18,750 bases of DNA from an uncultured Marinosulfonomonas sp. (GCA_947311455.1 CAMZKY010000178.1:1-18750), one strand, 5' to 3'; positions 6,861 through 14,397 are shown, counted from the stretch's first letter. Program-made: numbers and translations. The notes: generated from the letters alone by a model not told the origin.

Positions 6861-7859
6861 ATGGATTCGGGTCAACACAGTGATACAACACGCGCCAATT
6901 CGCCCCGTCGATTTGTATTTGTTCTTTTGCCAAATTTTTCGTTGCTCAGTTTTTCCAGTGCGGTTGAAGCGCTTAGAATAGCAAACCGTTCTTCGGGGCA
7001 GGTGCTTTATTCATGGACGTTGGTAAGTTCTGGCGGTGAAAATGGAACGAGTTCTGCTCATGTCAATATTGAGGTTGATCAAGGCTTAATAGATCTGCAC
7101 CGTGACGATACAATTATTGTTTGTGGTGGGCTGAATGTTCAATCGGCGACCACCAAAGCGTTGTTAAACTGGCTAAGAAAAGAAGCGCGTAAAGGTGTTA
7201 GAATTGGAGCGCTATGTACGGCTGCTTACTGTTTGGCGAAAGCTGGGTTGTTAGATGGGAAAAAATCTACGATCCATTGGGAAAATCAAGATAGTTTTTT
7301 AGAGGAGTTTGATGAAGTCGAATTGACGAAATCGGTATTTGTGATTGATGGGAATCGCTTTACCTCGGCAGGTGGCACGTCGTCGATAGATCTGATGTTA
7401 AAGATTATCGCCGAACAGAACGGTGCTCAACTTGCGAGCGAAGTTGCGGATCAGTTGGTATACAATTCCATCCGTACGGATCAGGATACGCAACGTTTAT
7501 CAATTCCAACACGCATCGGCGTGCGCCATCCAAAACTATCGGCGGTCGTAAAAATGATGGAAATCAACTTGGAAGAACCAATTTCACCGTCCCATTTGGC
7601 CAGGGATGTTGGCATGTCGACCCGTCAGCTTGAGCGATTGTTTCGCCGATATTTAAATAAATCGCCTAAACGGTATTACATGGAATTGCGCCTTGCCAAA
7701 TCCCGCAATCTTTTGATGCAAACAGATATGAGCGTGATCAACGTGGCCCTTGCCTGCGGTTTTGCGTCTCCCTCGCATTTCTCAAAATGTTATCGCGCCC
7801 AATATCGCACCACACCGTATCGGGAACGCGGTGCGCAAGCCAGTAAAGGCCCAGAATAG
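6861..7859 (+). CDS. GlxA-family transcriptional regulator (DJ-1/PfpI domain + AraC HTH)
   Basis: A 332-residue two-domain regulator. Residues about 16-185 form a DJ-1/PfpI-like (class I glutamine amidotransferase-like) domain: VFVLLPNFSLLSFSSAVEALR, then IIVCGGLN and GALCTAAYCLAKAGLLDG with a nucleophile-elbow-position Cys119, then STIHWEN. Residues about 225-325 carry the AraC helix-turn-helix pair: HLARDVGMSTRQLERLFRRY and ALACGFASPSHFSKCYR. Such proteins (GbdR, CdhR and ArgR in pseudomonads) sense amino acids or quaternary amines and activate catabolic or uptake genes. The gene lies 113 bases upstream of livK in the same direction, so control of the liv operon is a reasonable inference; aroG is the alternative target. 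AAGGTGAG precedes the ATG. Confidence 0.92.
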   Translation: MDSGQHSDTTRANSPRRFVFVLLPNFSLLSFSSAVEALRIANRSSGQVLYSWTLVSSGGENGTSSAHVNIEVDQGLIDLHRDDTIIVCGGLNVQSATTKALLNWLRKEARKGVRIGALCTAAYCLAKAGLLDGKKSTIHWENQDSFLEEFDEVELTKSVFVIDGNRFTSAGGTSSIDLMLKIIAEQNGAQLASEVADQLVYNSIRTDQDTQRLSIPTRIGVRHPKLSAVVKMMEINLEEPISPSHLARDVGMSTRQLERLFRRYLNKSPKRYYMELRLAKSRNLLMQTDMSVINVALACGFASPSHFSKCYRAQYRTTPYRERGAQASKGPE

Positions 7860-7863
7860 ATCA

Positions 7864-7888
7864 GATTCATTTGTTCAAATCATGAATC
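7864..7888. repeat. nested inverted repeats after the GlxA-type gene, upstream of livK
   Basis: GATTCAT (7864-7870) and ATGAATC (7882-7888) form a seven-base inverted repeat. The spacer also contains ATTTG-TT-CAAAT, so two alternative dyads overlap. The element lies four bases past the regulator's stop and about 85 bases before livK. No T tract follows, so it is not a standard terminator. A regulator site for livK is possible. Confidence 0.35.
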
Positions 7889-7972
7889 CATGCGTCTAAG
7901 CGCTTTTCTTTTGGGGAAAGGCACATTAAACTTCCTAATGGATCAAAACATTCCAATATAGGGAGATAATTT

Positions 7973-9169
7973 ATGAAAAAATTGCTATTGGCGACTGCTG
8001 CCACAGCACTTATGGCCGGGTCGGCGTTTGCGGGCTCACATGGTGGCGACGTTAAAATCGGCATTCTCATCGGTTTTACAGGCCCAATTGAATCTTTAGC
8101 ACCTGCAATGGCTGCTGGTGCAGAGCTTGCAATCAGCGAAGTATCAGACTCCGGTGCATTCATGGGCGGTAAAAAAGTTATGGCAGTTCGCGCTGACTCA
8201 ACTTGTATCGATTCAGCCGCTGCACAAGCAGCCGCCGAGCGTCTGTTAACATCTGATGGAATCAATGCCTTGGTTGGCGCCGATTGTTCCGGCGTAACCG
8301 GTTCTGTTCTGACAAACGTTGCCATTCCGAATGGCATGGTGATGATTTCACCATCCGCAACATCACCAGCCCTTTCAACCGTTGAAGATAACGGCCTGTT
8401 TTATCGCACTGCACCATCTGATGCACGTGAAGGTCAAATCATGGCTGATATTCTGGTGGATCGCGGCATCAAATCTATTGCGCTGACATATACCAACAAT
8501 GACTATGGTAAAGGTTTGGCTGACGCGATTGAAACATCATTCAAAGCAGCTGGTGGCGAAGTGACCATCGTTGCAGCCCACGAAGATGGCAAAGCCGATT
8601 ACTCTGCCGAAGTTGGCGCGCTTGCGTCTGCCGGTGGTGATCTTTTGGTTGTTGCAGGTTATCTTGATCAAGGTGGTCTTGGCATCATCAAAGCATCGCT
8701 TGATTCAGGTGCGTTTGATACATTCGGCCTTCCTGGTGGCATGATCGGTGATTCATTGATTGAAAACGTTGGCCCAGATCTGAACGGATCATTTGGTCAG
8801 GTTGCTGGCTCCGGTGGTGACGGCATTGAAAAACTAACAGCCCTTGCAACGGCTGCCGGTTTTGACGCCACATCTCCTTATTCACCCGAAAGCTATGACG
8901 CGGCTGCGTTGTTGATGCTTGCCATGCAAGCTGCAAACTCAACGGCTCCTGCCGATTATAACGGCAAAATCCTAGATGTTGCCAATGCGCCTGGCGTTGA
9001 AATCTATCCTGGTGAACTTGCTAAAGCCCTTAAAATCTTGGCTGATGGCGGCGAAATCGATTATGTCGGTGGGTCTGCAGTTGAGCTAATTGGGCCAGGC
9101 GAAAGCGGTGGCTCTTACCGTGAAATCGAAGTTCAAGACGGTAAAAACGTAACGGTTAAATACCGTTAG
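7973..9169 (+). CDS. livK: branched-chain amino acid-type ABC transporter substrate-binding protein
   Basis: This is the periplasmic receptor of the transporter encoded downstream. The 398-residue precursor has a clear Sec signal peptide (MKKLLLATAATALMAGSAFA, cleavage expected after AFA). The mature part matches the LivK/AmiC-like periplasmic-binding fold (type I): VKIGILIGFTGPIESLAP, GAELAISEV, a Cys pair (STCIDS and GADCSG) in the position of the LivK disulfide, ATSPALS, and YTNNDYGKGLADA. The family binds branched-chain amino acids, but relatives bind amides, urea, aromatic compounds or other amino acids, so the true ligand is not settled. GGGAGA precedes the ATG. It is the first gene of the liv operon and is followed by a strong hairpin, consistent with higher expression than the downstream genes. 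Confidence 0.92.
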   Translation: MKKLLLATAATALMAGSAFAGSHGGDVKIGILIGFTGPIESLAPAMAAGAELAISEVSDSGAFMGGKKVMAVRADSTCIDSAAAQAAAERLLTSDGINALVGADCSGVTGSVLTNVAIPNGMVMISPSATSPALSTVEDNGLFYRTAPSDAREGQIMADILVDRGIKSIALTYTNNDYGKGLADAIETSFKAAGGEVTIVAAHEDGKADYSAEVGALASAGGDLLVVAGYLDQGGLGIIKASLDSGAFDTFGLPGGMIGDSLIENVGPDLNGSFGQVAGSGGDGIEKLTALATAAGFDATSPYSPESYDAAALLMLAMQAANSTAPADYNGKILDVANAPGVEIYPGELAKALKILADGGEIDYVGGSAVELIGPGESGGSYREIEVQDGKNVTVKYR

Positions 9170-9187
9170 GTCGTGCCCATTACAAAC

Positions 9188-9214
9188 AAACAGCCCGGGT
9201 TTTCCGGGCTGTTT
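9188..9214 (+). terminator. intercistronic hairpin after livK (attenuator or mRNA-stabilising stem)
   Basis: AAACAGCCCGG (9188-9198) pairs perfectly with CCGGGCTGTTT (9204-9214) around the loop GTTTT, giving an 11-bp stem. The following T tract is minimal. It lies 18 bases past the livK stop, in the only sizeable gap of the liv operon. Partial termination or protection of the livK transcript would raise binding-protein levels relative to the membrane components. Confidence 0.7.
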
Positions 9215-9259
9215 CAATAAGAAAGCCGTAGAAACGAAAAGTTTCGCGCAGGGGGAAAT

Positions 9260-10048
9260 ATGATCGTCGTAGAAGACGTATCCAAACATTTTGGCGGATT
9301 TCGGGCTGTTGATGGCTCGACTATGCGTATCAAGGAAGGATCAATCACTGGATTGATCGGGCCAAATGGCGCTGGAAAAACCACTTTATTCAACGTGATA
9401 GCTGGTGTGCTTAAACCAACATCAGGCCGTATTTTGATGAATGGAGAAGACATTACCGGTTTGCCGCCGCATGAATTGTTTCACAAAGGTTTGTTGCGCA
9501 CGTTCCAGATTGCGCATGAATTTCCGTCAATGACAGTGCGCGAAAACCTGATGATGGTGCCTGGTGGACAATCGGGCGAAACATTGTGGAATACGTGGTT
9601 CGGACGTGGAAAAATCGCGGCCGAGGAAAAAGCGCTGCGCCAAAAAGCCGATGAAGTTCTTGATTTTTTGACCATTGATCACCTCAGCGATGAACGCGCT
9701 GGAAACCTGTCTGGCGGACAGAAAAAACTGTTGGAGCTTGGCCGGACCATGATGGTTGATGCCAAGATCGTGTTTCTGGACGAAGTAGGAGCAGGGGTGA
9801 ACCGCACCCTCTTGAACACCATCGGTGATGCCATCATCCGCCTAAACAAAGAGCGCGGCTACACATTTGTGGTGATCGAACATGATATGGATTTCATCGG
9901 GCGTCTTTGCGATCCTGTGATCTGCATGGCCGAAGGCAAAGTGTTGGCCCAAGGGACGTTGGCAGAAATCAAAGCCAACGAACAGGTTATTGAGGCGTAT
10001 TTGGGCACCGGATTGAAGAACAAAGTTAAAGCGGAGGCAAATGCATGA
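9260..10048 (+). CDS. livG: branched-chain amino acid-type ABC transporter ATP-binding protein LivG
   Basis: This is one of two ATPase subunits of the importer, on the cytoplasmic face of the membrane. In the 262-residue protein the Walker A loop GPNGAGKTT lies at 34-42, the LivG-typical GLLRTFQIAHEFPSMTVREN at 77-96, the signature LSGGQKK at 150-156, and Walker B KIVFLDE at 169-175. The usual proline after the catalytic Glu (DEP) is Val here (DEVGAGVN). The H-loop His is in VVIEHDMDF, and the RLCDPVICMAEGKVLAQGT ending is LivG-like. AGGGGGAA precedes the ATG. The last four bases overlap the start of livF (ATGA). Confidence 0.93.
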   Translation: MIVVEDVSKHFGGFRAVDGSTMRIKEGSITGLIGPNGAGKTTLFNVIAGVLKPTSGRILMNGEDITGLPPHELFHKGLLRTFQIAHEFPSMTVRENLMMVPGGQSGETLWNTWFGRGKIAAEEKALRQKADEVLDFLTIDHLSDERAGNLSGGQKKLLELGRTMMVDAKIVFLDEVGAGVNRTLLNTIGDAIIRLNKERGYTFVVIEHDMDFIGRLCDPVICMAEGKVLAQGTLAEIKANEQVIEAYLGTGLKNKVKAEANA

Positions 10049-10758
10049 GCGCGCCTTTTCTAATTGGTGAAAATATGACTGGTGGTTACGGCAAAGGCCC
10101 CGATATTTTACACGACTGTACGATTTCCGTCGATAAAGGCGAAATCGCCGTGATTGTTGGCCCAAACGGCGCGGGAAAATCAACCGCGATGAAAGCGGTA
10201 TTCGGCATGCTGAACGTCAATTCTGGCCGCGTGATGCTGGGTGGCGAAGACATTTCCAAACTCAGCCCGCAGGCACGGGTGGCCAAAGGCATGGCCTTTG
10301 TGCCGCAAACCAGCAATGTATTTACCTCTATGAGCGTCGAGGAAAATCTTGAAATGGGTGCGTTTTTGCGCCGCGATGACATCACCGATACGATGGAGCA
10401 GGTCTATCACTTGTTTCCAATCCTGCGCGATAAACGTAATCAGGCGGCGGGTGAACTTTCGGGTGGGCAACGTCAACAGGTCGCCGTTGGGCGTGCCCTG
10501 ATGACCCAACCTCAATTGTTGATGCTGGACGAACCAACCGCAGGCGTTTCCCCGATTGTGATGGACGAGTTGTTTGACCGCATTATCGAGGTGGCCCGTA
10601 CTGGGATTTCAATCTTGATGGTGGAGCAAAATGCGCGGCAAGCTCTTGAAATTGCAGACAAAGGTTATGTCTTAGTGCAAGGGCGCAACCGGTTTAGCGA
10701 TACAGGGGCAGTATTGCTTGCAGATCCCGAAGTGCGCAAAAGCTTTCTTGGGGGATAG
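10045..10758 (+). CDS. livF: branched-chain amino acid-type ABC transporter ATP-binding protein LivF
   Basis: This is the second ATPase subunit, expected to pair with LivG. In the 237-residue protein, Walker A GPNGAGKST lies at 39-47, the signature is LSGGQRQQVAVGRAL, Walker B is LLMLDEPTAG, and the H-loop region reads ILMVEQNARQALEIAD. The Q in place of the H-loop His (VEQN rather than VEHN) is normal for LivF. It overlaps livG by four bases and is followed after two bases by the small exported protein gene. Confidence 0.93.
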   Translation: MSAPFLIGENMTGGYGKGPDILHDCTISVDKGEIAVIVGPNGAGKSTAMKAVFGMLNVNSGRVMLGGEDISKLSPQARVAKGMAFVPQTSNVFTSMSVEENLEMGAFLRRDDITDTMEQVYHLFPILRDKRNQAAGELSGGQRQQVAVGRALMTQPQLLMLDEPTAGVSPIVMDELFDRIIEVARTGISILMVEQNARQALEIADKGYVLVQGRNRFSDTGAVLLADPEVRKSFLGG

Positions 10759-10760
10759 TC

Positions 10761-11123
10761 ATGAAACGATTTTTAATACCTTTGTTATTCGTTCCAACAT
10801 TGGCCAGTGCTGGCCCTTCTATTTTGGCTGAATGCACGTTTACCAGCGAATGCATCGAAGGCGAAGCCTGCGAAATGTCGGATTACGCGATGACAGTTTA
10901 TGAAAACGACACGGCGCCATTCATCATGGAAACGGCCAGTGAAAACATTACTGGCTCCTTTTTTGATGACAAAGGCAAAGATGGAAACAGCACATTGTTT
11001 GGCAATTCCGCAGGTGCTGCACATCTGTTAACGATCGCGCCAAACGGCGACGCGCGCTATTCCATACAAATGGACGGGCCAATGGTAATTTCATATCTGG
11101 GTAATTGTGAGAGAGCAGATTAA
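10761..11123 (+). CDS. small exported protein of unknown function inside the liv operon
   Basis: I do not recognise this 120-residue protein. It has a Sec signal peptide (MKRFLIPLLFVPTLASA, cleavage expected after ASA or one residue later). The mature part of about 100 residues is acidic and holds four cysteines (25, 31, 37 and 116), which could form two disulfides in the periplasm. It is predicted to be mostly beta-structured and soluble, with no membrane segment after the signal. It starts two bases after livF with GGGGGA upstream, and livH starts on the next base after its stop codon. It is therefore certainly co-transcribed and probably co-translated with the transporter. An accessory role in binding-protein delivery or assembly is possible but is inference. 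Confidence 0.8.
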   Translation: MKRFLIPLLFVPTLASAGPSILAECTFTSECIEGEACEMSDYAMTVYENDTAPFIMETASENITGSFFDDKGKDGNSTLFGNSAGAAHLLTIAPNGDARYSIQMDGPMVISYLGNCERAD

Positions 11124-12134
11124 ATGGATTTTTTAAACGCCCTTGTGGCCTTTTCCAACTACGTTCTAATTCCTGGCATTGCATATGGAAGCCAACTTGC
11201 GCTTGGTGCGCTTGGGGTGACGTTGATTTACGGAATTTTGCGGTTCAGCAACTTTGCCCACGGCGATACGATGGCCTTTGGGGCGATGGTGACCATCCTG
11301 TTTACATGGTGGTTCCAAAGCATGGGTATTAATCTTGGCCCATTGCCAACCGCGCTGTTGGCTTTGCCTTTCGGCATTGCCGGGGCGGCGGCGTTATTGT
11401 TGTTTACTGACCGCGTGGTTTACAAATTTTACCGCGAGAAAAAGGCCGAACCGGTGATTTTGGTGATCGTTTCCATGGGGGTCATGTTCATCATGAACGG
11501 TCTGGTGCGCTTTATTATTGGGCCAGGTGATCAACGGTTTGCAGATGGGGCGCGGTTTATCATCAAGGCCCGCGATTTCAAAGCATGGTCGGGCCTGCGC
11601 GAGGGGCTGGCCTTTAAAACCAGTCAAGGTATCACCATTGTGACGGCGATCATTGTGGTGATTGCGCTGTTCTGGTTTCTAAATCGAACCCGCACGGGAA
11701 AATCCATGCGGGCCTTTTCCGACAATGAGGATCTGGCGCTATTGTCAGGTATTAATCCTGAAAAAGTGGTGATGTATACATGGTTAATTGTGGCTGCCTT
11801 GGCAACGATTGCCGGTGTTCTGTATGGTCTGGACAAATCGTTTAAACCGTTTACCTATTTTGCCCTTCTGCTGCCGATATTTGCCAGCGCGATTGTTGGC
11901 GGTTTGGGTAATCCGATTGGCGCCATTCTGGGCGGTTTTGTCATTGCCTTTTCCGAGGTCACAATCACCTACGCATGGAAGAAAATCCTGGTCTATCTGA
12001 TGCCCGAAAATCTGGAACCACACGGGTTGGTGCAACTGTTATCAACCGACTATAAATTTGCGGTTAGTTTTGGAATATTGATTGTGGTGCTGTTGTTTAA
12101 GCCCACAGGCTTGATGAAGGGGAAATCGGTATGA
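11124..12134 (+). CDS. livH: branched-chain amino acid-type ABC transporter permease LivH
   Basis: This is one of two inner-membrane permeases forming the translocation path. The 336-residue protein has about eight hydrophobic segments and LivH hallmarks: ALGALGVTLIYGILRFSNFAHGDTMAFGAM near the N-terminus, the cytoplasmic EAA-like loop RTGKSMRAFSDNEDLALLSGINPEKV, and PIFASAIVGGLGNPIGAILGG near the C-terminus. Its ATG immediately follows the stop of the small exported protein gene, and its last four bases overlap livM (ATGA). Confidence 0.93.
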   Translation: MDFLNALVAFSNYVLIPGIAYGSQLALGALGVTLIYGILRFSNFAHGDTMAFGAMVTILFTWWFQSMGINLGPLPTALLALPFGIAGAAALLLFTDRVVYKFYREKKAEPVILVIVSMGVMFIMNGLVRFIIGPGDQRFADGARFIIKARDFKAWSGLREGLAFKTSQGITIVTAIIVVIALFWFLNRTRTGKSMRAFSDNEDLALLSGINPEKVVMYTWLIVAALATIAGVLYGLDKSFKPFTYFALLLPIFASAIVGGLGNPIGAILGGFVIAFSEVTITYAWKKILVYLMPENLEPHGLVQLLSTDYKFAVSFGILIVVLLFKPTGLMKGKSV

Positions 12135-13441
12135 GTATCAACTGGCGCAACATCTTACTGTTTGTTTTTGTTGGATTTTTAATCATAGTGACCGGATCCA
12201 CCCAAAGCTGGAACACCGCGTTGATCATTCTGAATATGGGGTTGATTTCGGCGATTATGTCGCTTGGGGTTAATTTGCAATGGGGCTTTGCCGGCTTGTT
12301 TAATATCGGTGTTATGGGCTTTGTGGCGCTTGGCGGTTTGGCGACGGTTCTGGTTTCAATGCCTCCCACAACCGAGGCCGTTGAAGCCGGTGGGCTAGGC
12401 ATTTTAATTGCGCTTTCAATGGGGGCGGCAACGATCATTGCAACGATCCTGATGCGCGGGAAAATGGCGGCAGGGCGGACTCGAAATATTGCCACTTTGG
12501 TTCTGCTGATCGGTGGTTTTTTTATCTACCGCGCCTTGCTCGATCCTGCTGTTGCAGCCGTTGAAAAGGTTAACCCGGCGGGCACAGGATATTTGGGGGG
12601 GCTTGACCTGCCTGTGATGATCGCCTGGCCCATTGGCGGGCTTTTGGCGGCTGGCGCGGCTTGGATCATTGGTAAAACGGCGCTTGGATTACGGTCGGAT
12701 TATTTGGCCATCGCAACGCTTGGAATCGCTGAAATCATCATTGCGGTGATGAAAAACGAAGACTGGCTATCGCGCGGCGTTAAAAATGTTGTTGGTATCC
12801 CGCGGCCCGGGCCTGTGGGCTATGAAATCAATATGCAAGCCAATGCCAAGTTTGTCGAAACGGCAGCCTCCTTTGGGTTGGACCCCGTAACTGCATCAAC
12901 ATATTATGTGAAACTCAGTTATGGCGTACTGTTCGCTGTTGTGTTACTTATCTTGTTGATATTGCTGCAATTATCACTCAATTCACCATGGGGCCGGATG
13001 ATGCGCGCCATACGTGACAACGAGGTCGCCGCAGAGGCGATGGGCAAAGATGTAACCGCACGCCATTTGCAAATTTTTGTACTTGGCTCGGCTATTTTAG
13101 GGCTTGCAGGCGCTATGATGACAACTCTGGACGGGCAGTTGATTTCCAGCTCTTACCAGCCATTGCGCTATACATTTTTGATCTGGGTGATGGTGATTGT
13201 CGGTGGTTCGGGTAATAACTGGGGTTCGGTTTTGGGGGGCTTCCTGATCTGGTTTCTATGGGTTCAAGTGGAGCCAATGGGTAAGCATTTGATGGATTTT
13301 GTCACCTACCCGCTGGCCGATGATTCCGGGCTGAAGAAACACTTGCTAGAATCTGTTGCGCATATGCGTTTGTTAACAATGGGCCTGATCTTGTTGTTGG
13401 TTTTGCGGTTTAGTCCCAAAGGTTTAATCCCGGAAAAATAA
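12131..13441 (+). CDS. livM: branched-chain amino acid-type ABC transporter permease LivM
   Basis: This is the second permease subunit. The 436-residue protein is longer than some LivM proteins because of an inserted hydrophobic region (about residues 75-160). Family features are NLQWGFAGLFNIGVMGFVALGG, ALGLRSDYLAIATLGIAEII, the cytoplasmic coupling loop SPWGRMMRAIRDNEVAAEAMGKDV, and WVMVIVGGSGNNWGSVLGG. The C-terminus LRFSPKGLIPEK is typical. The gene overlaps livH by four bases and ends the liv operon. A long imperfect hairpin lies just downstream. Confidence 0.93.
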   Translation: MSINWRNILLFVFVGFLIIVTGSTQSWNTALIILNMGLISAIMSLGVNLQWGFAGLFNIGVMGFVALGGLATVLVSMPPTTEAVEAGGLGILIALSMGAATIIATILMRGKMAAGRTRNIATLVLLIGGFFIYRALLDPAVAAVEKVNPAGTGYLGGLDLPVMIAWPIGGLLAAGAAWIIGKTALGLRSDYLAIATLGIAEIIIAVMKNEDWLSRGVKNVVGIPRPGPVGYEINMQANAKFVETAASFGLDPVTASTYYVKLSYGVLFAVVLLILLILLQLSLNSPWGRMMRAIRDNEVAAEAMGKDVTARHLQIFVLGSAILGLAGAMMTTLDGQLISSSYQPLRYTFLIWVMVIVGGSGNNWGSVLGGFLIWFLWVQVEPMGKHLMDFVTYPLADDSGLKKHLLESVAHMRLLTMGLILLLVLRFSPKGLIPEK

Positions 13442-13447
13442 CAAAAT

Positions 13448-13502
13448 GTGCAATATGCATTCCGTATGTTTTACGTAAGCATTCGGTATGCCAATGTTGC
13501 AC
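13448..13502. repeat. long imperfect hairpin / 22-bp-spaced repeat after livM
   Basis: GCATTCCGTATG (13457-13468) and GCATTCGGTATG (13479-13490) are direct repeats with one mismatch, spaced exactly 22 bp. Because each unit is nearly palindromic, the pair can also fold as a hairpin (13457-13491) of about 14 pairs with two T-T mismatches and the loop TACGT. This is flanked by GTGCAA/TTGCAC, which closes a 55-base structure with a small bulge. No T tract follows. It may be a 3'-end stem for the liv transcript, or two tandem operator sites upstream of the copper regulator. Confidence 0.5.
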
Positions 13503-13543
13503 GATCCGTTTATTGGGCTTGTGAAATATGCTTTGCATGGCTA

Positions 13544-13564
13544 ACCTTCCTGTAATTGTAAGGT
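13544..13564 (+). promoter_or_regulatory. CueR/HmrR-type copper box
   Basis: ACCTTCC TGTAATT GTAAGGT matches the known copper-MerR operator ACCTTCC-N7-GGAAGGT with one mismatch. CTAACC at 13541-13546 would be the -35 element overlapping the box, as in copA promoters. The box ends 11 bases before the regulator's ATG, so it is best read as an autoregulatory site. A good -10 at the usual 19-base spacing is not visible (13566-13571 reads GGAGAG). Confidence 0.6.
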
Positions 13565-13575
13565 TGGAGAGTATT

Positions 13576-13971
13576 ATGAACGTAGGACAAGCCGCCGAAA
13601 TTTCGGGGTTACCAGTAAAAACGGTACGCTATTATTCAGACATTGGCTTGGTTGAACCCGAAGGCCGCACCTCGGCAGGTTATCGTGTCTATGGCCAAAG
13701 CGAGGTGAGCAAACTGACATTTATTCGCCGCGCACGTTCCTTTGATTTTTCAATCGAAGATTGCCGCGAGCTGTTGGGTCTATATGAAGATCAAAGCCGC
13801 AGGAGCCGTGATGTCAAAGCCATTGCGCTGAAACGATTGGATCAAATTGATAGAAAATTGGAAGAGCTGCACAAATTACGAGACGAACTTTCGCGTGTGG
13901 CCGAAGAATGCCACGGAGATCATCGGCCTGATTGCCCGATTTTAGAGAGCTTTGCCGCAAAACCAACTTAA
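13576..13971 (+). CDS. cueR: Cu(I)-responsive MerR-family regulator (CueR/HmrR type)
   Basis: A 131-residue MerR-family protein. The DNA-binding helix-turn-helix and wing read MNVGQAAEISGLPVKTVRYY and GRTSAGYRVYGQSEV. A dimerisation helix follows, and the metal-binding loop is CHGDHRPDC near residue 112, with two cysteines and the CPI that follows as in CueR (CxGDxxxDCPI). The two-Cys loop points to monovalent copper, silver or gold sensing. I start at ATG 13576 because conserved sequence begins there, GGAG precedes it, and the longer frame from 13528 would place the copper box inside the coding region. The histidine/cysteine-rich tail of E. coli CueR is absent. No copA, copper chaperone or oxidase gene is nearby, so its targets must lie elsewhere. 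Confidence 0.9.
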   Translation: MNVGQAAEISGLPVKTVRYYSDIGLVEPEGRTSAGYRVYGQSEVSKLTFIRRARSFDFSIEDCRELLGLYEDQSRRSRDVKAIALKRLDQIDRKLEELHKLRDELSRVAEECHGDHRPDCPILESFAAKPT

Positions 13972-13986
13972 ACCTTGGGGCCGTCT

Positions 13987-14349
13987 TTAATGAATAACCG
14001 GAGCGGGCGCGGGGGTGATTTCGATCAAATCTACATCCAGATTGGGGCACAGGGCCATAATTTCGCTTAGAATATATTGTGGGTTGGGAAGCGCCGGAAT
14101 TAACGCGCGCACTGCCCCTTTGTATCCGATCTTCTCTAACAATACGGCTAGATCTATCAGATCAAAATTGCGGGACACCAGTGGGCTGAAAATGAAATCG
14201 GGTGCAAGATCTTCTATAAATGCCACCGTGACATCCACGTATTCACAATAAACAAGGTTCGCCATTTTGGGTAGCTGACGCCCGAGTTCTGTCCATTTTT
14301 GAACGTCCCCGACAATTAAGATCATCGTTTTATTCTGCGGGTCGTCCAT
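13987..14349 (-). CDS. receiver-like conserved hypothetical protein
   Basis: I recognise no named family. The 120-residue protein has alternating hydrophobic strands and helices resembling a response-regulator-like or flavodoxin-like fold: MILIVGDVQKWTEL, then VTVAFIEDLAPDFIFSPLVS, FDLIDLAVLLEKIGYKGAVR and MALCPNLDVDLIEI. The pattern DLxPDxIxSPL followed by LDLAxxLxxxGYxGxxR and ALCPxLDxDL is one I have seen in uncharacterised Rhodobacterales proteins. The receiver Asp triad is not evident: the strand-3 phosphoacceptor position appears to be in DFIFSPL without a following Asp. It is therefore probably a pseudo-receiver. It diverges from phoR across 108 bases that hold a PHO-box-like sequence. 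The start may instead be ATG 14325 (MILIVGD). No strong ribosome binding site is present. Confidence 0.75.
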   Translation of the reverse strand: MDDPQNKTMILIVGDVQKWTELGRQLPKMANLVYCEYVDVTVAFIEDLAPDFIFSPLVSRNFDLIDLAVLLEKIGYKGAVRALIPALPNPQYILSEIMALCPNLDVDLIEITPAPAPVIH

Positions 14350-14379
14350 AGGGGGGATGTCCTGTATTCATGCGAAAGC

Positions 14380-14397
14380 GTTTCATGTATCTGTTAC
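14380..14397 (+). promoter_or_regulatory. possible PHO box upstream of phoR
   Basis: GTTTCAT-GTAT-CTGTTAC resembles the PHO-box pattern of two CTGTCAT-like heptamers separated by four bases (five of seven matches in each half). TTTAAAT at 14408-14414 lies where a -10 would fall. This would place the transcript start inside the long phoR frame and is one reason to prefer the ATG at 14458. Confidence 0.35.

Noticed and set aside
7867..8337. 156-codon minus-strand open frame over the livK start
   Set aside because: Antisense to the livK signal peptide and N-terminal domain; alanine/proline-rich shadow composition.
13528..13575. Longer start for the copper regulator
   Set aside because: It would place the copper box inside the coding sequence; MerR homology and a GGAG site support the ATG at 13576.
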